Positions 46,639-56,110 of a stretch of 64,000 nucleotides of DNA are shown here, piece by piece (position 1 is the first letter of the stretch; the number at the start of each line of letters is the position of its first letter). The stretch covers positions 22,297,708-22,361,707 of the forward strand of contig OZ025255.1 in assembly GCA_964019135.1 (NCBI GenBank), written 5' to 3'. Made by a program: the position numbers and the translations under genes. The notes beneath the pieces were generated by a model. The model was not told the origin of the DNA. It made no database searches and saw only the letters and a list, made by a program, of their open reading frames with translations. This DNA is from Arenicola marina (taxonomy: Eukaryota; Annelida; Polychaeta; Arenicolidae).

Positions 46639-47013
46639 AGCTAACTATGACGCCGATCCCGCTGTCCACTTCACTCTCCTTCTCCTCCCCGCGCGTACGC
46701 TCCAACAACTCCCTCTGGCGACGTTTCTCAGCGTCCTTGAAGAGTGAGTCAAAGTCTGAGGCTCGATCCCCGTGTGTACCGCCGTCCGAGCAGCAACCAG
46801 CGGCAGTGACGGCTTCCCCATCCTCCCCGCCCGCCTCATCCCTCTTGCTGATTGGTCCCTTTTCCTTGCTGCGCGTCCGCAGCTTGCTCGTGCGTCGCTT
46901 GAGGCTGTTCCACAGCCTCCGCCGCCGGCTGGTAGGGGGCGACTCTGTCGTGCCCGACTGGCGGATGTCCAGCGAACTCTTGGAGCGGCGTTCATCCTCG
47001 GCTGCCCTGCTGC
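46637..47013 (-). CDS. MCTP N-terminal internal exon
   Basis: The acceptor TGTATTGTCTAG|GCAG (exon from 47013, phase 1) and the donor GCTCG|GTGAGT (exon end 46637, phase 0) frame 125 codons. The translation has no methionine, so a start lies upstream. It reads SRAAEDERRSKSSLDIRQSG, then RRRRLWNSLKRRTSKLRTRS, an acidic and serine-rich middle, DSLFKDAEKRRQRELLERTR and ends DSGIGVIVSS. The basic 'LWNSLKRRTSKL' patch matches the amphipathic leader of MCTPs (human MCTP2: VWGSLKQRT). Phase 0 fits the C2 acceptor at 16374. The donor is the first of 12 tandem copies, so the true 3' end may vary, adding 16- or 22-residue repeats. Splice sites and frame are seen; assignment to MCTP rests on the leader motif, strand, phase and order. 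Confidence 0.78.
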
Positions 47014-47890
47014 CTAGACAATACAACACAGTGTCATCACGTCTACGATATATATACAGCGGTAAAATGAGATATATAAATTAATAAAACAACTTGTAGC
47101 AATAAATATGCAGTAATATAACAGAATGTACAGTGATATCAGAAGATATAAAGCGATAAAACAGTATATACAGTGATTTCTTTTTCCTGGAACAAGAATT
47201 TTAATAGGTAAGCGAACCATTTTGTAATACCAACGTAGCTTCATCCATTAATACAATAAAATGTGTACATGCATTTTCGTAAATTCAATATCACTCACTT
47301 AAATTAGTAAATTATTTAACCTTCAGAAAATTTAATTAGAGACACGATAGTACGAAACAAAACGACAATTAAAGCCACGAGGCGTAGATTTCCTGAAACA
47401 AACGGGTCCTGTGGGATAACAAAGGTGAGGAAATGTAACTACTATTGCTGTACTTATGCTATTGTCATATCAGCTTATAAGTAAAATATATTTATCACAT
47501 AAGGAACAGTTAACACTGTCTATCCATCCCGTTGAACCAACCAGAGGTATTCATGGTTATTAAGACAAAGAAGTAAGATAAGAATTGCTACAAATTACCA
47601 CAGAACATAACGAAACATAACCCATATCCTCGAGCCACACGACCCCATCAGTAAAGCCCCGGATGTGAAGAAACTACCTGTCCCACACCAGCCGCACTGG
47701 AGCGACATCTGCCGGTGAGAGGTGTCATAGATCTACAGCTATTTGGCGGCACGCCTGCTGTCGTATCCAAGGGTAACGCATATAGACACCCCACTCTCCC
47801 TGGGGAACATGATATCGCGTAACGAGACTTCGGCGAGAAGGTGTGAGACCTGGCGCGAGAGGCGACGAGAGATTATCCCCGAAAAGCGAG
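47014..47890. other. AT-rich intronic stretch
   Basis: Positions 47040-47175 contain loose repeats of 'ataaaacagtatatacagtg'. Nothing coding was recognised. Confidence 0.5.
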
Positions 47891-47892
47891 GC

Positions 47893-47999
47893 TTTCTCGC
47901 GCCGAGCGCCACTGATGACGTCACGCCGAGAGCCACTGATGACGTCACGCCGAGAGCCACTGATGACGTCACGCCGAGAGCCACTGATGACGTCACGCC
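47893..47999. repeat. Minisatellite, 24-bp unit, 4 copies, each with a CRE palindrome
   Basis: 'ccactgatgacgtcacgccg' plus 'agag' repeats with TGACGTCA at 47916, 47940, 47964 and 47988. TGACGTCA is the CREB/ATF consensus. Sequence outside the octamer differs from the 46-kb array. It lies in the intron between the candidate first exon at 50.0 kb and the 47-kb exon. Four perfect sites at 24-bp spacing could form an enhancer, but this is inference. Confidence 0.85.
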
Positions 48000-48845
48000 A
48001 GAGAATAATACTATGTATCTGTTAGTTCCGTTAGCGGAGGCGGTGTATTTAGTTTCTATGGCATACGATTCATCTTCGGGGACATTAATTTGTCCAGATT
48101 ATGACTGATCTCCACCCCCCCTGCAGTGGCAGAATCTCAATAAGTCCGTTATGACGGGCAATATCAAGTGTCAAATCCTCACATCAGGCTGCCGTACGCT
48201 GCACTGTAATGATAAAAACCCACAGCGAACCATAATACGTATATCACATGTGTTTTTCAGCATCGGACTCTTATCGGTTATTTCTGCCGCAAGCCCTGTT
48301 CTGAGTATCCAAGACTATGGGTCCCTTATGGTGAGGGCGTCCACTTTCTCTCTCTCCCGCAGTCGGCTGTCATGTAAACTTACTCCATTACATGCTCTGA
48401 CACGGTTGTTCACCCGGCGCAGTTACACGTTTCATAATAAGATACCTCGCCCGTGGCTTTAATAAAAGGTACGTGATTCCATGTGTGTGAACTCCCAGCA
48501 GTAATTCGCGGATATCCCACCAGGTGGAGTGACTTGTCACCGCAATCCGCGGGAAACGTAAGAATGTCGCCAGGTTTCACAATTAGTGAAGTCTCAAGTG
48601 GCTAGGCGGCGTTGCTGTCGTCGCCATGGCTGTTGGTTTTATAGTTCCCCCCTATTTTCACGCCAGAAAATGGATCCGTTACAACGAAAGCGCGTCGTCT
48701 AACGGCAACGTGTTTTACCCACGACTAGCAGCCCATCGGCTACAACACCCACTCCAGGGAATGTGGGCGCTAAACTAAGGGCGGCGTAAGTAATATGGCA
48801 CCATCGGTACCACCACGAAGCGTCACCATCGGCACCTCCAACGGC
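48000..48845. other. Intronic stretch, nothing recognised
   Basis: No gene or element was recognised. Confidence 0.5.
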
Positions 48846-48849
48846 ACCA

Positions 48850-48933
48850 CCATGCAGCGTCAACGCCACCACCAGCACCACCACCACCACCACCACCAGT
48901 ACCAGCAACACCACCAGCACCAGCACCACCAGC

Positions 48934-48964
<31 letters not shown>

Positions 48965-48966
48965 CA
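48850..48966. repeat. (CAC)n / CACCAG trinucleotide repeat
   Basis: About 110 bases of CAC with interspersed CAG. Histidine- or valine-rich frames here are by-products. Confidence 0.93.
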
Positions 48967-49144
48967 GGCACCAGGCCGGTCGCCGTAGTGTATCGTGGCA
49001 GCCCACAGAGCTATGGACGTTTTAAATTCATGACCAGCCCAGGAGATGTCGTTTGAGATTTCCTTTCTCTCGCCCTGTCCGTTGGCGTCCTTCGCCCCGT
49101 GTGTAGGTCTGTGTAGGATGGCCGCTTTATAGCAGGGCTGTCCC

Positions 49145-49950
49145 CGCGTTTGAGGGGGGGGGGTGTCTAGGGGGGGCTTACACGGGGAAGAGTTATGGGG
49201 GGAGGGAGAGGGGGGCGGGGAGGCGGTGGGCACAAGGGTGTGGGTAAATGGTGGGGGGGGGGCTGGTAGGGGGTTCCTTAATGACGCAACGGTTGAGACT
49301 CATTGACCACAGGACACACAGACCCACTTAACCGAGGCAAAGTGGCGAGGGAAAGGGCAGGCCGGGGGCCACGACCCGTCGCCTGGGCGGGGGGGGGGGG
49401 GTGGGGGGTGCATCGGGGGCAGGGTGGCTGCTTGGGGAGTGAGACCATAGGGGGCAGGGTGGCTGAGTGGGGAGTGGGACCACATGGGTGAGAGTGGCTG
49501 GTTGGGCAGTGGGTCTTTAGGGGTGAAGGTGGCTGACTGGGGAGTGGGACCATAGGGGGCAGGGTGGCTGAGGGTCAGGGGGGAGTGGGGCCACATGAGT
49601 GACGGTGGGAGTTGGGGAGTGGGGCCACACGGGTGAGTGGGGGAGTGGGGCCACACGGGTGAGGGTGGGAGTGGGGGATGGGGCCTACGGGTGAAGGTGG
49701 AAGTGAGGGAGTGGGGCCGGGTAAGGGTGGGAGTGGGGGGTGGGGCCTACGGGTAAGGGTGGGAGTGGGGGGTGGGGCCTACGGGTGAAGGTGGGTGAGG
49801 GAGTGGGGCCACACGGGCGACGGTGGGAGTGGGGGATTGGAGCCACACGGGTGAGGGTGGGAGTGGGGGGTGGGGCCACACGGGTGAGGGTGGGAGTGGG
49901 GGGTGGGGCCACACGGGTGAGGGTGGAAGTGGGGGATTGGAGCCATACAG
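49145..49950. repeat. G-rich minisatellite, about 34-35-bp unit
   Basis: From about 49425 the unit 'gtgggagtggggggtggggc' plus 'cacacgggtgagg' repeats about 14 times with variants, preceded by irregular G-tracts. The plus strand is strongly G-quadruplex prone. It ends about 67 bases downstream, in gene direction, of the candidate donor at 50016. Confidence 0.88.
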
Positions 49951-50016
49951 AGCACGTCGAGTTGTCCGGAGTGCCCCTAAGATGAGTTAACACACGGATG
50001 TCCAACAACCTCTTAC

Positions 50017-50047
50017 CGTCCTCCGCCCGGTCCGTGACCAGGTGCAT
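50017..50047 (-). CDS. Candidate first coding exon of the long MCTP isoform
   Basis: An ATG at 50047 (context GTAATGC, purine at -3) opens MHLVTDRAED plus one base, ending at the strong donor GGACG|GTAAGA. The exit phase (1) is exactly what the 47013 acceptor needs, and joining gives ...RAED-G-SRAAEDE. The frame is open further upstream (KRFPRILCWLGLSTPV...), so the exon could be longer, or coding could start elsewhere. Evidence is a strong donor, matching phase, strand and position only, since ten residues are too few for family recognition. A phase match alone would occur by chance one time in three. Confidence 0.38.
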
Positions 50048-51175
50048 TACAGGGGTGCTTAAACCCAACCAGCACAGAATTCGCGGAAACCTCTTGGAGA
50101 CGGCGCTTGCTTGGTTAACGTTACTCCCACAGGGACAGCACTTCATATACCCAGGACGTTCAGCTGGCCACGACCACAGGCACAAGAAGATTAACCAAAA
50201 ATGTACCTAACGGAGGCGCGGGGGGAGGGCGGGGGGGGTCTGGATACAAGAATAATCTAACTACAGTTAGTTTCATATACTTTACGACAAGGTCTGTAGC
50301 CTGCTAGAACGCTTGCCTTCGACATTGTTTTTATCGGTATGCCTACAACGTCATTCAAAATAGGATATCTTCTTAGAAATACGAAGCAAACTGGAAATTA
50401 AAAACACGCCTATGAAGGACATGGTCTTAATTTCTAAGTATTGCTCATTATGCCATTTCGGCAAAAAAAAATCCCTCATTTAGGCGCATTTGATTCGCGG
50501 AAAACCTCCGCTTTTCTGGCTTCCTCTAAGGCCATTAATTGCTACCGAACATTGTATGAATGAGTCGTGGGGAAAATCTCATCATGGTAATAGGATATGA
50601 TTTCCTCAGCCCTTTATCTGCCCACGAGTCTCCTGTTCTGTTACCATCGCTACCACTGGTCCAAGATTCGGACCCAGACCAATACTTGTCCCTTTACTCT
50701 ACTTCATCCGCTCCCGTTCCCGGGCCGTCACACAAATAACGGCAAAACACGACCTCGGCGGAAATCCTTTACAGCCGTTGCAACCGTATAAAAAAAAACT
50801 CACATCGTAGCCGCCAATTAGGCTAAGTGATTCCGCCAGCATAAACAGGCAAATGGCCTCCCCTCCTCCCAAGCCGGCAAATGGAACTAGCGTGTGTTTC
50901 CCAAGGCGCCGTCGGTGGGAGCTCTTCAATAGAACGATGAATTGTGAGACGGATCCGAAGGAATAGATACTCAAGCAGGTAATATGGGTAGTCATGGTTA
51001 CGGGGGTGGTGGACGGGGAGAGAAATGGCGGGGGGTTACGAAGGTTGATTGGGAGTTATCATGTGGTTTTTAAGCGAATAGATCGACCTCTGAATCCTAA
51101 AAGCCCCTCCTTGATCGCCAGCAATTGCAGTTCTCACATGGAGAACGATTCCCCTGTTTAACGACCCTTGGACTG
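50048..51175. other. Upstream stretch, nothing recognised
   Basis: No exon or repeat was identified. If 50047-50017 is the first coding exon, its promoter and 5'-untranslated region would be here. Confidence 0.4.
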
Positions 51176-51177
51176 GC

Positions 51178-51350
51178 GCTGGCGGTACGTGGATCGGTGG
51201 TTCGCTCTCCGCTGTGGCCATGTCTGTGTGGTCGCACGATAAAGATTCTATGCCCTTCTTCGCAAAGAGTAGGGGGTTAAACCCGTTCTTCCCTTCCTTA
51301 TCCCATTGACGCGATATGACCAGAATTGGTTAAAGCGTCCTCCAACCTCC
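51178..51350 (+). mobile_element. SINE family A, plus strand, head missing
   Basis: It reads from box B ('gtggatcggtggttcgctct') through 'gcagtagggggtt'-type body, 'cccattgacgcgatatgacc' and 'ggttaaagcgtcctccaacc'. It is the only clear plus-strand copy of this family in the window. Confidence 0.82.
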
Positions 51351-51619
51351 CTATGTGGGGACCTACCCAAACCACCAGCAACACGTCCGTTGCAAGCCTC
51401 ACGCCAATTGCACAACCACAGTATATATGTTTTGGTCCTGATAAATCCAATGTTCTTGTTAATATGAGCATGACTTTTGCTTTATCCACAAATTGCATTT
51501 AATCACCAGTGAAATACGCCTACACACACAACTATCAGCAGCCGGATACGCTCCGGCTGAACTAAGGAACAGTGACACCGCCCAGAATGACAACGATATT
51601 CACGTTGCGGACGCAACGA

Positions 51620-52460
51620 TCAGTGACCTATTTCACGTCCATAGTTTTGCCAGCTACGGGGCTTAGTCGGCTACAGTCGGCCTAGCCTTGACACATGGCT
51701 CTCTTGACCTCGCACCTAAAGGAGACGAGAGAGAGCCATGAAGCCAGTTTCGGTTGTGAGCGTTGATTTAAAAATCAGCGCCCTTCGGCCGTCGATTGCA
51801 GAAAGTACAGAAATAAACGGTCCTTGTCAATTTGTCAAGTTGTTCTTCATACCTATATAGTTCCAAGGGCAATGAAATTGAAAACAAACAAAATCCACCA
51901 CGTTTTGTACTGGTGAAAGTTTTCAACAACAATTTTCAACAACTCTCCCCGCCGCCATGTCGCTGTTACGTCACAGTTCTCGTCGATCTCCCGGCAGACG
52001 GAGCTCGTTCCTCGCATCACAATTTTTCCTAGGACTATGGCGTAAGCGTAACGCCCTCTGCCGGGAGATCGACGAGAACTGTGACGTAACAGCGACACGG
52101 CGGCGGGGAGAGTTGTTGAAAATTGTTGCTGAAAACTTTCACCAGTACAAAAAGTGGTGGATTTTGTTTGTTTTCAATCTCATTGCCCTTGGAACTATAA
52201 AGGTATGAAGAACAACTTGACAAATTGATAAGGACCGTTTGTTTCTGTACTTTCTGCAATCGACGGCCGAAGGGCGCTGATTTTTAAATCAACAATCGCA
52301 ACCGACACTGGCTTCATGGCCCTCCGGCCCGCTCCCCAGAGCGGATAAGCCAGGGAGGGGCATGCAACAGGGCTACAGTCGGCCATCGTTTACATGGTAA
52401 CTGTAGGCGACTAAGCCCTGTAGACGGCTAAACTGTGTTCGTGAAATCCGCCACTGACAG
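51620..52460. mobile_element. Large foldback (inverted-repeat) element, about 0.84 kb
   Basis: The left arm (about 51620-52003) and right arm (about 52048-52460) are inverted copies separated by about 45 bases. In the core (51735-52003 against 52048-52320) they differ at only a few positions: both carry 'gatttaaaaatcagcgccct', 'cgtcgattgcagaaagtaca', 'gttcttcatacct' and 'gttacgtcacagttctcgtc'. Further out, similarity continues through 'gggcttagtcg.ctacag' to 'cagtg.c..atttcacg', interrupted by unmatched segments of 40-60 bases. No transposase frame or clear target duplication was found. A transcript would fold into a hairpin of roughly 270 base pairs. Confidence 0.85.
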
Positions 52461-52764
52461 CCATCCATTGAGAGTTAATGCCGAAATAACATTGTTGAGT
52501 GGAGTGGAGCAAAACGATGAGCAAGGCAATTATCGTGCAATTTGCGGCGGTATTGTGAACCGACATGATCAAGAGCTTCAGGGACACATTATACACGGCG
52601 AGGACTGTGACAGCTATAATAGCAGCACGGCTAATATCTTTCAGTTTTCTTCCGTAAAATTCAGAAGTACAATACAGAAGGGCAGTAGACTCCAGGTCCC
52701 AACCGATCCCTGTTGGAGCTTGGGTGTAACGTGTGTCCCCGGCCAGTGATCAGATGGCAAGAAC

Positions 52765-52860
52765 TGAAATGAAACGCTGGTTTTTTTAAGCCACTTTTGT
52801 GCACATGTATCAAGACTAAATTGGGCCATATGCTAAAAATATCCTCCGGGGGTAACATAC
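52765..52860 (-). mobile_element. SINE tail fragment (family B)
   Basis: 'aagccacttttgtgcacatg' and 'gactaaattgggcca' match the reversed family B tail. The head is missing. Confidence 0.6.
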
Positions 52861-53464
52861 AAGACTCCGTGGGTACAAGCGGACCGAGCTGCAGACATCC
52901 AGATCATGGGATCGAAATGGCGTGAAAAAGGCTGCACCGCAATAATCTCCCTACAACTGACTATTGTTAAATTAGCATGTAACAGACAGGGCTACGAGCT
53001 CGTGACTCTTTGTAAAACGATCCCCGGACAGCGAAAATCCATCTTTATGGAGGAATAGCTGTCCACTTAATAACTCATGCGCCAACCAAATCACCACGTG
53101 CTTCGCCATAAAAATAATCCCCGAACACTACGGTGGCCGTGGTACTGTGTGGACACAGGTGGGGAGGTCTCACGGAGGAGTATCAAGATATACGGCGGGG
53201 GGGGGGGGGGTTAAGCGTTGGTCGGGATGAGAGGGGGAGGGGGCAAGCTTATTTATGCTGGACAAGACTGCACTCGCGGTCACAGGTACAATAAAACAAG
53301 TCACCTCTGTAGGTCCGCCTACAATACAAACAGTTGTAAATTGTCCGGACACCAGTACCATTATGGACCATGCAACCACACGGATGTCACGTCATTTAAA
53401 TGCCTTGTTAATACATTTTTATATACAAACCTTCGCGCTAAATAGAATAGTTTTAGTCCGATTT

Positions 53465-53630
53465 AATAATAATAATAATAATAATGTTTATTTCAAACTG
53501 TAGGCACCAGGCCCATGGTACAAAAATAGAAACATTTAATTTGCGACAAAGCACAACATTATTACAATAGAAAACCCAAAAGCCATTAAGTGAAATCTCT
53601 TTAATTTTAATTGCACATTTAACAATCTAG
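53465..53630 (-). mobile_element. LINE 3' end, 5'-truncated
   Basis: Reverse complement gives 'gttaaatgtgcaatt', 'gagatttcacttaatggctt', 'accatgggcctggtgcctac', 'tttgaaataaaca' and a (TTA)n tail. The same order occurs on the plus strand at 54970-55110. The tail (53465-53483 as AATAAT on the plus strand) is a trinucleotide microsatellite typical of some LINE 3' ends. It is only a short untranslated stub. Confidence 0.85.
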
Positions 53631-54349
53631 GGTGTATATACATGTATATCAATTTTTATTATAAAAGCATTGATATTTCAGTTGTATATTTGCAACTGTG
53701 GTTCAGTAGTGTATATGTCGTGCTCTAGGGAATGGGAGCGGTATATTCAATAGGTCTCATTGCATAATAAAACGATTTTTGTGTTTCAAGTACGGCTCAA
53801 AATTGATCCGCTAATAATAGTTAACGTTATGGCTTACGCGAATGCGAGCCACCGACGCTTGAGGACGGAGCACATAGGCATTCTCTCCCTACTCGGTGTC
53901 CCCCGCCTCACAGTAATCTCTCGCGGCCAGTGGGGTGCAGATGATCCCCGCACACATAATGTGCCCGACATAAAAGCCGGATCGTGACCTTGGTAGTTAC
54001 GACCGCTCGTAAACATGTCCCCCATTTCCTCCCTGGACAAAACGTTCACGGGGAGAAGTGCCTGGCGGTTTCCACACAAGAGGTCTTTCGACCTTGACCC
54101 TTGCTCATCCTGCTGCATGACCCCTCCTCTGTCGACCTGACCTTATTAAGTCGCGCAAATGTAATCCTTCTGAGTGGCTCGGGCGTGGACTGTTGACTCG
54201 CGGTATCTGTGGGAGTGCCCACTATCACTTTGGCGTTTGACAACGTAACTTACGCCATCATTATGAATATGATTTGCAACGTGATGTTTAGTGACACTTT
54301 TCTTGTTCTTAAAATGGATTTGCAGAGTACGTCTTCAGTTGCTTGCCCA

Positions 54350-55110
54350 CAAATCGGACTACTTTTATCAAGTACTGGGTTAAACTTCTGACAATGCCTG
54401 ATGATAGGTTAACGAAGAACGCTTACAATATGCTCTACTATCTAACAGAAGCGGGAAGGACTACATGGGCATCTAAAATAAAACAATTACTCTTGGTGTA
54501 TGGCTTTGGTGATTGTGGTGACTGGTTGGGTCAACAATTGGGTAGCCCAGAGTTATTTATCTCTTTATTTAGCCAAGGAGTTATTGACTGTGCAGGGCAG
54601 GAATGGTGTAGTAATATTAGTAATACAGATAGACTAGGAATTGATAAAGAATATAAAAGGTCTCTCATGTGTGAAGATTATTTAATATTACTCTCTAATT
54701 TTAGACTTCGCCAGGCCCTGTCAAAATTTCGATGTGGAATGTATTTGTTAAGAAAGCATGAGGCAAATGGTGTCACTTGTAAATACTGCCTGGAATAAAA
54801 TGGTCTCCAGTTAAAGCTAGACGAGTTTCATATTGTGGTAAAATGTCCTTTTTATTTACCGTTAAGATCTAAGTATATATCTAGAAAAGACCTCCAATAT
54901 TGCAACCTTGTAGATTTTTGTAATTTAATGTCTTCAAATGATAAAGGAAAACTTCATTACCTAGCCATATTTGTTAAATGTGCAATTCAACTGTATGAAG
55001 AAGCATATTTACCTTGAGAGATTTCACTTAATGGCTTTTGGATTTACTACAGTAAAAAAAAAAATTGTATCATGGGCCTACAGTTGGAAATAAACGTTAT
55101 TATTATTATT
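54350..55110 (+). mobile_element. Non-LTR retrotransposon (LINE), 3' part of ORF2 with tail
   Basis: A frame from about 54360 reads RTTFIKYWVKLL..., FRLRQALSKFRCGMYLLRK, GVTCKYCLE, then DEFHIVVKCPFYLPLRSKYI and ends QLYEEAYLP at 55015. The 'RLRhalsKFR... C.yC ... DEfHfvl.CPfY..lR' pattern is the C-terminal zinc-knuckle region that follows the reverse transcriptase in many LINE ORF2 proteins. One in-frame TAA (54796-54798) separates the two halves. The reverse transcriptase and endonuclease are missing (5' truncation near 54350). The 3' end is 'ggaaataaacg' plus (TTATTA)n at 55091-55111. It shares its 3' end with the stub at 53465-53630. The clade is not certain. Confidence 0.88.
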
Positions 55111-55204
55111 ATACCCTAATATTTTAAATATCGTTTTATGATATTTATCTTTCGGGATGATTTTATGTTTTCATGATGTTTTATGGCATATAGGACTGGC
55201 ATAT

Positions 55205-55310
55205 GCAAGAACGGTGTTTTAAGCCGCTTTGCCGCACATGTCGAAGGCTACATTGGCCAAAAAACCTTCCGGTACAATGTAATAGGGTTGGATGAAACTT
55301 GCCCTAGATG
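55205..55310 (-). mobile_element. SINE tail fragment (family B-like), diverged
   Basis: 'gtgttttaagccgctttgcc' and 'gcacatgtcgaaggctacat' followed by 'tggcc' resemble the reversed family B tail. The overlapping 115-codon plus-strand frame is therefore unlikely to be a gene. Confidence 0.45.
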
Positions 55311-55744
55311 TAGGTTTCAGCGTTTTTGCCTATGCAAGAAGATGCGGCATCTGAATATGCAACTATTTACACCCAAGATATATACTCGTCCATTACACAG
55401 GCTTAACTACTTGACACCTAAAACATTGTGTCCTGTAAAATGCTTTGCTTCACCAAAATATATCCATCTTTTACAAAGTCGTAATCCTGTATCAAAGAAA
55501 TATAAACGGAAGGAAACTAAACACCGGTAAATCAATGAATCCGACGACCGACAAAAGGAACTGAGGCACCGAGGAGGGGAATACAACGGACTCGGCGACC
55601 GCCCCTGCCATAATAAAGAACGGGATCCACGGGGATCCAGACAATCACCGTCGGGATCTTGCTCAACCGGACAGAAGGCCGGATCCAGAGTCCCGGGATC
55701 ACTGACCACCGATAGAGGGCGCTGCTTCTTCTTGGAGCGTTTTA

Positions 55745-56110
55745 CTGAAACACGGAGATCGGGAGAACACCCTGAAACACGGAGATCGGGATAACACACT
55801 GACACACGGAGATCGGGATAACACACTGAACACGGAGATCGGGATAACCCAGTGTAACAGTGAGATCGGGATAATACTGAAACACGGAGATCGGGAAAAC
55901 ACACTGAAACACTGAGATCGGGATAACACAATAAAACACGTAGATCGGGACAACCCAGTGTAACAGTGAGATCGGGATAACACAATAAAACACGTAGATC
56001 GGGACAACCCAGTGTAACAGTGAGATCGGGATAACGCGCTCTACAACGCATGTCAAAATGACACACTGAAACACGGAGAACGGGATAACATACTGAAACA
56101 CGGGAGATCT
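55745..56110. repeat. Minisatellite, 26-27-bp unit, about 14 copies
   Basis: 'cacggagatcgggataacac' plus 'actgaaa' repeats, with a second type 'cagtgagatcgggataa' and a higher-order block ('cacgtagatcgggacaaccc') duplicated at about 55935 and 55990. Frames on the minus strand are by-products. Confidence 0.93.

Noticed and set aside
52435-52749. 104-codon plus-strand frame beside the foldback element
   Set aside because: It shows no recognisable motif and overlaps the outer arm of the inverted repeat. I could not link it to a transposase.
55183-55530. 115-codon plus-strand frame with several cysteines
   Set aside because: Its first third overlaps a reversed SINE tail, and the rest shows no known zinc-binding spacing.
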